A DNA stretch of 64,000 nucleotides from an uncultured Duncaniella sp. (GTDB taxonomy: Bacteria; Bacteroidota; Bacteroidia; Bacteroidales; Muribaculaceae), in assembly GCA_910577255.1 (NCBI GenBank), contig CAJTMH010000005.1, positions 62,001 through 126,000 of the forward strand, given 5' to 3'. The notes under the pieces were generated by a model. It did not search any database, had not been told where the DNA came from, and saw only the letters and a list, made by a program, of their open reading frames with translations. Numbering within the stretch: the first letter of the stretch is position 1; every line of letters begins with the position of its first letter. Position numbers and translations under genes: made by a program. Shown here one piece after another: positions 42,457 through 51,185 of this stretch.

Positions 42457-45048
42457 TTAGGCCTGATCCGCATCAGATTTCCTGACTTCGGTGTTCAATG
42501 CCTCCGCGCCGGGGGTGTATGACACGTAAATCTCGTCGCCGGGATTGACCGATGCATCAATGATGAGTTCAGCCAGATTATCTTCGAGATACTTCTGGAT
42601 GGCACGCTTGAGAGGTCGTGCGCCGAACTGTGCGTCGTAACCCTTGTCGGCGATGAAGTTTTTGGCCTCATCGGTGATGGTGAGTGTGTAACCGAGCTCC
42701 TTGACGCGTTTGTTGAATCCGGCAAGCTCGATGTCGATAATCTTGAAGATAGCCTCCTTGGAAAGGGGATCAAACATCACTATGTCATCGATGCGGTTGA
42801 GGAACTCAGGTGAGAAGGCTTTGTTGAGAGCCTTCTGGAGTACTCCGTGGCTATACTCCTTGTCATCGGCCGGACGGCTGTTGAAACCGATGCCTCCGCC
42901 GAAATCCTTGAGCTGGCGGCTGCCGATGTTGGAGGTCATTATAATAATGGTGTTCTTGAAGTCGATACGGCGGCCGAGCGAGTCTGTGAGACGCCCTTCG
43001 TCCATCACCTGAAGCAGAAGGTTGAACACGTCGGGATGGGCTTTCTCTATTTCGTCGAGCAGAACGATAGAGTAGGGGTGACGGCGCACTTTCTCGGTGA
43101 GCTGTCCGCCTTCCTCGTAACCAACGTATCCGGGAGGCGCTCCTACCAGGCGTGACACGGTGAATTTCTCCATGTATTCGCTCATGTCGATGCGGATAAG
43201 GGTGTCAGCCGAATCAAACATGTATTCAGCAAGCTTCTTCGCCAGATGTGTTTTACCCACACCTGTGGGGCCAAGGAACATGAATGTGCCTATCGGCTTG
43301 TTGGGGTCCTTGAGTCCGATGCGGTTGCGGTGGATGGCTTTGACAACCTTATCGATAGCGTTGTCCTGGCCTATGATAAGGCTTTTGAGTGTAGGTGACA
43401 TCTCTTTCAGACGGTGTCCCTCTGCCTGGGCTATACGCTGCACTGGTACCCCTGTCATCATGGCGACAACTTCTGCCACTTTGTCCTCATCGACTGTCTC
43501 GCGCATCGAGTTGAGCTGCTCCTCCCATTTAGCCTTGGCCGCTTCAAGCTCTGTCTTGAGCTGCTGCTCACGATCACGGTAGGATGCAGCTTTCTCAAAG
43601 TTCTGCGACTGTGCTGCGCGCAGTTTCTGGGCCGATGTCTCTTCAATCTCCTTTTCGAGGTTCTCAATCTCTTTGGGCACAGAGATATTGGTGATGTGGA
43701 CGCGGCTTCCTGCCTCATCCATCGCATCGATGGCTTTGTCGGGGAAGTTGCGGTCGGAGATATATCGTTCGGTCAATGCCACGCATGCGTCAAGGGCCTC
43801 GGGAGTGAAGGTCACATTGTGGTGGTCCTCATATTTATCCTTGATGTTATCAAGTATGACGCGTGTCTCCTGCGGGGTAGTGGGCTCTACCATCACTTTC
43901 TGGAAACGACGTTCGAGCGCACCGTCGTTCTCGATGTTCTTGCGGTATTCGTCGAGGGTTGTGGCTCCGATACATTGGATTTCACCGCGGGCAAGTGCTG
44001 GTTTCAGCAGGTTGGCTGCATCCATCGATCCGGCTGCGTTTCCGGCACCCACTATGGTGTGGAGCTCGTCGATGAAAAGAATGATGTCCTTGTTCTTGGA
44101 GAGTTCGTCGAGGATAGCCTTGATGCGTTCCTCGAACTGTCCGCGATACTTTGTGCCGGCCACTATCGAGGCCATGTCGAGCGAGATGACACGCTTGTCA
44201 AACAGGATGCGTGACACCTTGCGTTGCACGATGCGGAGAGCGAGTCCCTCGACGATGGCTGATTTTCCCACACCGGGTTCGCCGATGAGCACAGGATTGT
44301 TCTTCTTGCGGCGGCTAAGGATTTGGGCGAGACGTTCGATCTCTACCTCGCGTCCCACCACCGGGTCAAGACGGTTCTCCTCAGCGGCGAGGGTCATGTC
44401 GTTGCCATACTTGTCGAGCACCGGGGTGTCGTTGCCGCGACGTTGTGTCGTGGTGCCGTTCTGGCGCTTGCGTTCGGATGACTGCTGGCTGCTGCCGGGG
44501 TTGCCTCCTGCGGGAGCCGATCCGGGCATTTCGTCGTCGTCATCGTCATCCTCGGCAAACTCAGCACCCATGCGTGGCTGAGGATTGCTGTTGGCAGCCA
44601 TAAGCCGGTAGAGAGCCTCGTAGGTCACACCGGCGCGGTGAAAAGGTTCCATAAAGTCGGAATTTTGAGCATCTGAGTTGTGGAAAATAGCCAAAAGCAG
44701 GTGTGTGGAGTCGACCACATTGCTTTTGAGCATTCGCGCCTCAAGGACGCTTAATTTTATGATGCGGCCTGTGAGGTCGCTGAGAGTCACATCGTTGATG
44801 TTGACCACTCCCTGGTAATCGCCATCGGTCGAGGCGTTGAAGAGAGCAGTGTCAAGCGCTTCGCGAAGCTCGTAGGCCGATGCGCCGCGGGCCGAGCGGT
44901 CAACAAGGCGCGCAGGCTCACCATCGGTATCGTTCAGCAACGACAGCAGCAGATGTTCAGGCATCACATACCGGTTGTTATGGCGTGCGGCCTGCTTCGG
45001 GGTGTCGTTGATGATTTCTTTGAATTTTTGCGAATAAACAGTGTCCAT
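42457..45048 (-). CDS. clpC: ATP-dependent Clp protease ATP-binding subunit ClpC
   Basis: This 863-residue AAA+ unfoldase has an N-terminal Clp repeat domain, then an acidic and Ser/Gln-rich linker (EFAEDDDDDDEMPGSAPAGG), first ATPase (GEPGVGKSAIVEG; IILFIDELH), the short middle domain with a UVR-like motif (QNFEKAASYRDREQQL) that marks ClpC rather than ClpB, and second ATPase (GPTGVGKTHLAKKLAEYMF; VLLDEIEKAHPD), plus the D2 C-domain. It feeds substrates to ClpP and acts in protein quality control. It is transcribed divergently from gyrA. The acidic linker is longer than in many ClpC proteins. Confidence 0.95.
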   Translation of the reverse strand: MDTVYSQKFKEIINDTPKQAARHNNRYVMPEHLLLSLLNDTDGEPARLVDRSARGASAYELREALDTALFNASTDGDYQGVVNINDVTLSDLTGRIIKLSVLEARMLKSNVVDSTHLLLAIFHNSDAQNSDFMEPFHRAGVTYEALYRLMAANSNPQPRMGAEFAEDDDDDDEMPGSAPAGGNPGSSQQSSERKRQNGTTTQRRGNDTPVLDKYGNDMTLAAEENRLDPVVGREVEIERLAQILSRRKKNNPVLIGEPGVGKSAIVEGLALRIVQRKVSRILFDKRVISLDMASIVAGTKYRGQFEERIKAILDELSKNKDIILFIDELHTIVGAGNAAGSMDAANLLKPALARGEIQCIGATTLDEYRKNIENDGALERRFQKVMVEPTTPQETRVILDNIKDKYEDHHNVTFTPEALDACVALTERYISDRNFPDKAIDAMDEAGSRVHITNISVPKEIENLEKEIEETSAQKLRAAQSQNFEKAASYRDREQQLKTELEAAKAKWEEQLNSMRETVDEDKVAEVVAMMTGVPVQRIAQAEGHRLKEMSPTLKSLIIGQDNAIDKVVKAIHRNRIGLKDPNKPIGTFMFLGPTGVGKTHLAKKLAEYMFDSADTLIRIDMSEYMEKFTVSRLVGAPPGYVGYEEGGQLTEKVRRHPYSIVLLDEIEKAHPDVFNLLLQVMDEGRLTDSLGRRIDFKNTIIIMTSNIGSRQLKDFGGGIGFNSRPADDKEYSHGVLQKALNKAFSPEFLNRIDDIVMFDPLSKEAIFKIIDIELAGFNKRVKELGYTLTITDEAKNFIADKGYDAQFGARPLKRAIQKYLEDNLAELIIDASVNPGDEIYVSYTPGAEALNTEVRKSDADQA

Positions 45049-45187
45049 CTAATTGTACCTTTCTTTTATTAGTGGTGGATGTGGTGAGTTAAGAGTGGTA
45101 GTAGCTGCTACCAACAAAAATTGTGCCAAACTTCGCCGTTTGTGCTTATTTTCTACTAATAACAATTAAAAAACATTTCTTACACTG

Positions 45188-45195
45188 CAAAGTTA
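45188..45195 (-). promoter_or_regulatory. -7 promoter element of clpC
   Basis: The minus strand reads TAACTTTG (TAnnTTTG). The transcription start would lie about 130 bases before the clpC ATG. It points away from the gyrA promoter in the same intergenic region. Confidence 0.6.
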
Positions 45196-45216
45196 CACTT
45201 TTTGTAAAAAAATTCT

Positions 45217-45224
45217 TACCTTTG
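45217..45224 (+). promoter_or_regulatory. -7 promoter element of gyrA
   Basis: TACCTTTG matches TAnnTTTG, 26 bases before the gyrA ATG. The two divergent -7 elements are only about 21 bases apart, so clpC and gyrA promoters probably influence each other. Confidence 0.65.
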
Positions 45225-45250
45225 TGGGAAATTTTCTCTGAATTAACATC

Positions 45251-47875
45251 ATGATTGAAGAAGATAGAATAATAAAAATAAATATTGAGAACGAGATGAA
45301 GAGCGCATACATCGACTACTCTATGTCGGTGATTGTGTCACGTGCGCTTCCTGATGTGCGCGACGGCCTTAAGCCGGTGCACCGCCGTGTGCTCTTCGGA
45401 ATGAACGAGATGGGTAACACCTCTGACCATCCTCACAAGAAGTCGGCCAACTGTGTCGGCGAGGTCATGGGTAAGTACCATCCGCATGGCGACTCATCTA
45501 TCTATGGCACAGTGGTGCGTCTCGCGCAGCCTTGGGCTATGCGTTACACACTCGTCGATGGGCACGGTAACTTCGGCTCGGTCGACGGTGACGGCGCGGC
45601 TGCTATGCGTTACACCGAAGTCCGTCTGCAGAAACTCGGCGAGGAGATGCTTGCCGACATCGATTCTGACACTGTGGACTTCCAGCCTAACTACGACAAC
45701 TCACGCAAGGAGCCGGTGGTGCTCCCCACCCGTTATCCCAACCTCCTGGTCAACGGTGCTTCGGGTATTGCCGTAGGTATGGCCACTAACATGCCGACAC
45801 ATAACCTTACTGAGGCCATCAATGCCTGTGTGGCTTATATCGACGATCCCGAAATCGATATTCCGGGCCTTATGAAATATATCCCTGCTCCTGACTTCCC
45901 CACCGGAGGTACCATCTATGGTTACAACGGTGTCAAGGATGCTTATGAGACAGGTCGTGGCCGTATCGTGATTCGTGCGAAAGCTGAAATCGAGGTTGAG
46001 GACAATCATGAGAATATAATAGTAACCGAGATACCTTATAATGTAAACAAGGCTGAGCTTATCACCTATATCGCCGATCTTGTCAACGATAAGAAACTCG
46101 ACGGTATTGCAGATATCAACGACGAGAGTGACTACAAGGGTATGCGTATCGTCATCAAGCTTAAGAGCGACGCCAATGCAAACGTGGTGCTCAACAAGCT
46201 CTACAAGATGACCCAGATGCAGGCTTCATTCAGCGTCAACAATGTGGCTCTTGTCAATGGTCGCCCCAAGACACTTAATCTCAAGGATCTTATAAGCGAG
46301 TTTGTGATCCACCGTCATGAGGTGGTAATCCGTCGCACAAAATATGAACTTGGGAAAGCTCAGGAACGCGCTCACATCCTCGAAGGTCTCATCATAGCCT
46401 CGCAGAACATCGACGAGGTTATCAAGATAATCCGTGCTGCCGCTGACACACAGACTGCCCGCGAGACACTCAAGGAGCGTTTCGGATTGTCAGACGCTCA
46501 GACCGCCGCTATCGTGGAGATGCGTCTCCGTCAGCTCACCGGTCTGGAACAGGATAAACTCAACAGTGACTACGAGGCTATCGAGAAAGAGATAGCTCGT
46601 CTGGAACTTATCCTTTCCGACGACAATGTTTGCCGCGAACTCATAAAAGGTGAACTCCTCGAAGTGCGTGACAAATATGGCGACGCGCGCCGAACTGACA
46701 TCGACTACACAGCCGGCGACTTCAATGCCGAGGACTTCTATGCTGATGACGACATGATTATCACCGTTTCACACCGTGGATATATCAAGCGTACACTTCT
46801 CAGCGAATTCCGCGCCCAGAACCGTGGCGGCGTTGGAGCAAAGGGTTCAGATACCCGCGATGAGGACTTCATCGAGCACATCTATCCCGCTTCGATGCAC
46901 AACTATATGCTCTTCTTCACCCAGAAGGGACGTTGTTACTGGCTCAAGGTATATGAAATCCCTGAAGGAGCCAAGAACTCTAAGGGACGTGCCATCCAGA
47001 ACATGCTTAACATCGACAGCGATGATTCGGTCAAGGCATTCATCTGCACCAAATCACTCGGCGACGAGGAATTCGTGCAGTCACACAACCTCGTGTTTGC
47101 CACCAAGAAGGGCGTGATTAAGAAGACTCGTCTCCAGGCCTACTCCCGTCCACGCGCTAAGGGTGTAAATGCTATCATTATCCGTGAAGGTGATGAGCTC
47201 CTTGGCGTAGAGATGACCGACGGCAACAGTGAAATCCTCTTGGCCAACCGTAATGGTCGCGCCATCCGCTTCCCCGAATCAAAAGTACGTGAGATGGGCC
47301 GTATGTCGGCTGGTGTCCGCGGTATGACTCTTGATGACGAGAATGATGAGGTGGTAGGCATGATTTGCATGGAGGCCGATACCGTCAATGACGTAATGGT
47401 GCTCAGCGAGCGTGGTTACGGCAAGCGCACCCCGCTTGACACCGAGGTTGAGGTTGACGGCAAGATTGAGAAGCAGCCTGTCTACCGTATCACCAACCGA
47501 GGTGGAAAGGGTGTCCGTACAATGAATATCACTGAGAAGACCGGAGCACTCGTGGCTATCGAAAGTGTCAACGACAGCAATGACCTTGTCATCATCAACA
47601 AGAGCGGTATTACTCTCCGCATCCATGTGGCTGATATCCGCGTCCAGGGTCGTGCCACCCAGGGTGTGCGCATCATCAACCTTGACAAGCGCAACGACAC
47701 CATCGCTTCTGTATGCTGCGTGGATTCCGACCCCGAAGAAGAGGTGGAAGAAGTGCTCGCTCAGGAAGCCGCGCCTGAAATGCTTGAAGACGACTCCTTG
47801 GTCGCTGAGGCCGACGAAGAGATCATCGACGAGCTCGACGATGAGGCAACCCCTGCTGAAGAAGATGAAGAATAA
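45251..47875 (+). CDS. gyrA: DNA gyrase subunit A
   Basis: This 874-residue protein has the GyrA breakage-reunion domain (ENEMKSAYIDYSMSVIVSRA; HPHGDSSIYGTVVRLAQPW; catalytic Tyr121 in AAAMRYTEVRL) and the C-terminal beta-pinwheel with a GyrA-box-like motif (YRITNRGGKGVRTMN), ending in a very acidic tail. With GyrB it adds negative supercoils. The quinolone-resistance region keeps Ser82 (E. coli Ser83), but the next key site, Gly86, matches E. coli Asp87, so it differs from the sensitive E. coli type. The gyrB gene is not in the window. Confidence 0.97.
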   Translation: MIEEDRIIKINIENEMKSAYIDYSMSVIVSRALPDVRDGLKPVHRRVLFGMNEMGNTSDHPHKKSANCVGEVMGKYHPHGDSSIYGTVVRLAQPWAMRYTLVDGHGNFGSVDGDGAAAMRYTEVRLQKLGEEMLADIDSDTVDFQPNYDNSRKEPVVLPTRYPNLLVNGASGIAVGMATNMPTHNLTEAINACVAYIDDPEIDIPGLMKYIPAPDFPTGGTIYGYNGVKDAYETGRGRIVIRAKAEIEVEDNHENIIVTEIPYNVNKAELITYIADLVNDKKLDGIADINDESDYKGMRIVIKLKSDANANVVLNKLYKMTQMQASFSVNNVALVNGRPKTLNLKDLISEFVIHRHEVVIRRTKYELGKAQERAHILEGLIIASQNIDEVIKIIRAAADTQTARETLKERFGLSDAQTAAIVEMRLRQLTGLEQDKLNSDYEAIEKEIARLELILSDDNVCRELIKGELLEVRDKYGDARRTDIDYTAGDFNAEDFYADDDMIITVSHRGYIKRTLLSEFRAQNRGGVGAKGSDTRDEDFIEHIYPASMHNYMLFFTQKGRCYWLKVYEIPEGAKNSKGRAIQNMLNIDSDDSVKAFICTKSLGDEEFVQSHNLVFATKKGVIKKTRLQAYSRPRAKGVNAIIIREGDELLGVEMTDGNSEILLANRNGRAIRFPESKVREMGRMSAGVRGMTLDDENDEVVGMICMEADTVNDVMVLSERGYGKRTPLDTEVEVDGKIEKQPVYRITNRGGKGVRTMNITEKTGALVAIESVNDSNDLVIINKSGITLRIHVADIRVQGRATQGVRIINLDKRNDTIASVCCVDSDPEEEVEEVLAQEAAPEMLEDDSLVAEADEEIIDELDDEATPAEEDEE

Positions 47876-47937
47876 TCACCTTGAATTATAGAATTTCAAA
47901 ACATCGATTCTAAAAATAACCCTAATATTTCACTATT

Positions 47938-49161
47938 ATGAAAAAACTTTGTGTCTTGACACTCGGGCTTTTCGCGGCTATGTCCATGTCTGCCCAGCTC
48001 TCCGTCGTTAAGGAGGCAGAGAAAGCATTTAAAGGTGCTGACACCTATGCGGCTTATCAGAAAGCCCTTCAGACCATCACCCCGGCCTTCACTAATCCTG
48101 AGACCGACAAGATGGCGCAGACTTACTGGATTCCCGGTAAGGCAGGCTTCAAACTCTATGACGACATGTATCTTCAGAAGACCATCGGTAAGGATGTAAA
48201 TCTTTCCGACATGGGTAACGCTCTCCTTGATGGCTATGAATATGGCATGAAGGCTCTCGACCTTGACAGTGTGGCCGATGCCAAAGGCAAAATCAAGACT
48301 AAGTTTTCCAACGAAATCGTGAAGCAGATTGTCAGCAATCAGAATTCATTCATGACCGTTGGTTCTGCATTCTGGGATGCCCAGGACTATGCTAAGGCTT
48401 ACAAGGCTTGGACCATCTATCTCTCACTTCCTGAGAATCCCCGCTTCGGCAAGCAGGCTCCCAAGGCCCTTCCCGATTCAACTGTTGCCCAGTTTGACTA
48501 TTACCGCGCTCTCTCGGCATGGCAGGCCAAAATGCTCCCCGAGGCAGCAGGTGCATTTGACGAACTCGTATCGCTCGGATATAATGATCCCCAGGCTTAT
48601 GACTATGCCTACAGTGTAGCATACGAAATGCAGGATGAACCTCGCAAATTGGCTTACTCAAAGGCCGGTTTTGAGAAATATGGCTCACAGAACCCCGTGT
48701 TCCTCCAGCGTGTTGTCAATAGCTATATTGACACAAAGCAGTATGACACTGCCATGAACATGCTTAAGGACGCTATTGCTTCTGATCCCACCAACGGTGC
48801 ATACTACCTCTCACTCGGCGTTCTCTATGAGAATCAGGACAACCCCGAGGCTCTTGAGACTTACAAGAAGGCAGTAGAGCTCGATCCCAACAACGCTTTT
48901 GCCAATTATTACTACGGCCGTTCACTTCTCCAGAAGTACGACAAGCTTGACCAGGCAACAGGCGAAATGTCGCAGGCTGAGTATAATAAGTACAATGCCG
49001 AGACAATGCGTCCCCTCCTCAACGAGGCTATCCCTTATCTCGAAAAGGCTTATGAACTCGACAACGACATGACTGATCCTCTCCGTTACCTCAAGAATGT
49101 ATATTACATCACAAATGACGGTGACAACCTCAAACGCGTAGAGTCTCTGCTCGGCATGTAA
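47938..49161 (+). CDS. Secreted tetratricopeptide-repeat protein
   Basis: This 407-residue protein has a signal peptide (KKLCVLTLGLFAAMSMSAQ) and TPR-type helix pairs, clearest in the C-terminal half: YDTAMNMLKDAIASDPTNGA, YYLSLGVLYENQDNPEALET and YKKAVELDPNNAFANYYYGR. It probably acts in the periplasm as a protein-interaction scaffold. It follows gyrA by 62 bases and ends at a strong terminator. I do not recognise a closer family. Confidence 0.9.
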   Translation: MKKLCVLTLGLFAAMSMSAQLSVVKEAEKAFKGADTYAAYQKALQTITPAFTNPETDKMAQTYWIPGKAGFKLYDDMYLQKTIGKDVNLSDMGNALLDGYEYGMKALDLDSVADAKGKIKTKFSNEIVKQIVSNQNSFMTVGSAFWDAQDYAKAYKAWTIYLSLPENPRFGKQAPKALPDSTVAQFDYYRALSAWQAKMLPEAAGAFDELVSLGYNDPQAYDYAYSVAYEMQDEPRKLAYSKAGFEKYGSQNPVFLQRVVNSYIDTKQYDTAMNMLKDAIASDPTNGAYYLSLGVLYENQDNPEALETYKKAVELDPNNAFANYYYGRSLLQKYDKLDQATGEMSQAEYNKYNAETMRPLLNEAIPYLEKAYELDNDMTDPLRYLKNVYYITNDGDNLKRVESLLGM

Positions 49162-49178
49162 TTTAAACTCCTATACAT

Positions 49179-49216
49179 GGGTTGTAAGTCCGTTTTCCCG
49201 GACTTGCAACCCTTTT
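49179..49216 (+). terminator. Terminator of the TPR gene
   Basis: GGGTTGTAAGTCCG (49179-49192) pairs with CGGACTTGCAACCC (49199-49212), one mismatch, followed by TTTT. Confidence 0.88.
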
Positions 49217-49260
49217 ATTTTATCCACAAGTCACATCCACCACAGGTTATCACACCGATT

Positions 49261-49809
49261 ATGTCAACTCTCGACCAGTTTGACGCGGCATTGGCACTTT
49301 GCCGTGACATTTTTTCAAAGAAATTAAAGGACTATGGCGCATCATGGCGTATCATGCGTCCGCGTTCCATCACTGACCAGCTCTACATCAAGGCCAAGCG
49401 TATACGCACCCTTGAAGAGGGTGAGGCCCTGGTCAACGAAGGTGTTTTCGGCGAGTTCATGGCTATTGTCAATTATGGCATAGTGGGGCTGATTCAGCTT
49501 GAGGCCGGATATGCCGACGAAGTCGACATGGATGCTGACGCAGCTCTCGCCCTTTATGACAAGTGGGTGGCTGAAACACGCAGGCTCCTTGCGGCAAAAA
49601 CCCACGATTATGGTGATGCTTGGCGCGGAATGAGAGTTAATTCCTATACCGATTTTATCCTTACAAAGCTTCAACGAGTCAAGGAAATTGAGACCAATCA
49701 AGGGCGCACAATAGTCTCTGAAGGTATCGATGCTAACTATATGGATATTATAAACTATGCCATCTTCGCAATCATCAAGCTCACCGAATCAGGTGAAAAA
49801 TGCTGCTGA
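49261..49809 (+). CDS. DUF1599 (Nmad1-like) protein, tandem domain
   Basis: This 182-residue protein is made of two DUF1599 copies. The first has FSKKLKDYGASWRIMRPRS, the second AAKTHDYGDAWRGMRVNSY, each followed by a Lys/Arg-rich helix and an EG...MDIINYAIF-type helix. DUF1599 belongs to the nucleotide-modification-associated group, proposed to act on modified nucleotides or nucleic acids, but its activity is not established. The frame is open from 49177, but that part overlaps the terminator, so ATG 49261 is the real start. The 3' end overlaps the next gene, so the two are co-translated. Confidence 0.85.
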   Translation: MSTLDQFDAALALCRDIFSKKLKDYGASWRIMRPRSITDQLYIKAKRIRTLEEGEALVNEGVFGEFMAIVNYGIVGLIQLEAGYADEVDMDADAALALYDKWVAETRRLLAAKTHDYGDAWRGMRVNSYTDFILTKLQRVKEIETNQGRTIVSEGIDANYMDIINYAIFAIIKLTESGEKCC

Positions 49810-51121
49810 AAAGTCGCTGCTTTATCATCCTGCCATAGTCTGGCTCCTGAGGATAATTGTCGGAGCTACCTTCGTGGTGTCGGGATTTGTGAAGAGCATT
49901 GATCCATGGGGTAGCGTCATCAAGATAGGGGAGTACCTGTCAGTGTGGGGCTGGAGCATTCCGGACAGCCTTGTCACCATCGCCGCTTTTTTGCTTGGTG
50001 GTGTTGAGTTTGTGCTTGGTTCCCTTCTCCTGCTCGGATGTTACCGCAGAGTGGCACCATGGTTGCTTACTCTGATGATGGCGGTCATGCTTCCGTTGAC
50101 GCTTTATATCGCCATAGCGAACCCGGTGGCCGACTGTGGTTGCTTCGGTGACTTCTTTGTGCTTTCCAATACGGCGACTTTTGTCAAAAATATATTTCTT
50201 ACTGCCTTCCTCGTCTACCTGCTTTTCTACAATTCAAAGGTCGGCGGTCTGTTCATTCCCTACGTCCAGTGGATTGTCGGCGGTTTGTTGTCACTATATA
50301 TATTTATTGTGTCGTTCATCGGTTACAATGTGCAGCCGATGCTTGATTTCCGCCGTTTTGCGCCTGACACCCTCCTTGTTCCACATGAGGATGAGGAGTC
50401 GGAGGAAGATGCAGATGAAGATGTGACGTTTGAGTACATTTATAGTAAAGACGGACGCACCGAGAGCTTCTCTATCGATGCCCTGCCTGATTCGACATGG
50501 ACTTTTGTGGAGCGTAAACTGATTTCAGGCTCCACTGAAGTGAGCGACGGTTTCACTGTCATAGAGGATGGTGAGGATATCGCTCCTGACATCATTGATA
50601 ACGATGGTGAACAGTTTATCGTCACCATTCCTGACATCAGCAAGGTCGACCTCTCGTACACCTATCTAATTAATGATCTTGACGACTTCATCACCGAACG
50701 TGGTGGCTCGCTGGTTGCTCTTGTAAATAGTGATGAACGTGGCATTGACTGGTGGAAGGATGTGTCGATGGCCTCTTATCCCATTTATAATGCCGAACCT
50801 ACATTGCTCAAGGAACTGGCGCGTGGACGTGCGGCTCTTGTATATCTTGACCATGGCGTGGTGAAATGGAAGCGTATGCTTTCATCCATCAGCTACACGT
50901 ATGTCACTGAGACTCCCGCGGCACAGTTGCTCGACGAGCTTGACCCGGATCCGAGCTTCTATCTGCGTGGTCTCACTGCGTTCTTTGGCATGATTCTCCT
51001 CGTAATCCTCTTCCTCGACCGCAGCGGACGCCTTGTGGCTTGGCTGATAAAACACCGTAAGCGCAAGGCTGGATTGCAGACTGCTACGGATGGGCACTCT
51101 ACTGATATTCAACCGGAATAG
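49793..51121 (+). CDS. DoxX/BT_3928-family integral membrane protein
   Basis: The protein of about 442 residues has four or more N-terminal membrane segments (AIVWLLRIIVGATFVVSGFV, FLLGGVEFVLGSLLLLGCY, LLTLMMAVMLPLTLYIA, and a fourth) with the conserved NPVADCGCFGD motif of DoxX-like and BT_3928 proteins. A large soluble part with an acidic stretch follows, then one more membrane segment (GLTAFFGMILLVILFL). GTG 49793 (VKNAAEKSLLYHP) or ATG 49757 may be the start. The former gives a 17-base overlap with the DUF1599 gene and is preferred. The CGCF cysteines suggest a redox link, which is an inference. Confidence 0.82.
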   Translation: MKNAAEKSLLYHPAIVWLLRIIVGATFVVSGFVKSIDPWGSVIKIGEYLSVWGWSIPDSLVTIAAFLLGGVEFVLGSLLLLGCYRRVAPWLLTLMMAVMLPLTLYIAIANPVADCGCFGDFFVLSNTATFVKNIFLTAFLVYLLFYNSKVGGLFIPYVQWIVGGLLSLYIFIVSFIGYNVQPMLDFRRFAPDTLLVPHEDEESEEDADEDVTFEYIYSKDGRTESFSIDALPDSTWTFVERKLISGSTEVSDGFTVIEDGEDIAPDIIDNDGEQFIVTIPDISKVDLSYTYLINDLDDFITERGGSLVALVNSDERGIDWWKDVSMASYPIYNAEPTLLKELARGRAALVYLDHGVVKWKRMLSSISYTYVTETPAAQLLDELDPDPSFYLRGLTAFFGMILLVILFLDRSGRLVAWLIKHRKRKAGLQTATDGHSTDIQPE

Positions 51122-51136
51122 ATGAAACTCAACCAT

Positions 51137-51182
51137 AATTAAGTGCGGATTGTTATAAATTCAAAACAATCCGCACTTAATT
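51137..51182 (+). terminator. Perfect 18-bp hairpin ending three bases before nhaA
   Basis: AATTAAGTGCGGATTGTT (51137-51154) pairs perfectly with AACAATCCGCACTTAATT (51165-51182), loop of ten bases. It should terminate the DUF1599-DoxX transcript, but its end lies three bases before the nhaA ATG, so it could also structure the nhaA leader. Confidence 0.75.
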
Positions 51183-51185
51183 GTT

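Noticed and set aside
43414..44581. Long plus-strand open frames inside clpC (266 and 302 codons)
   Set aside because: They lie fully antisense to a clear, conserved ClpC and have low-complexity, Ser/Arg-rich translations typical of shadow frames.
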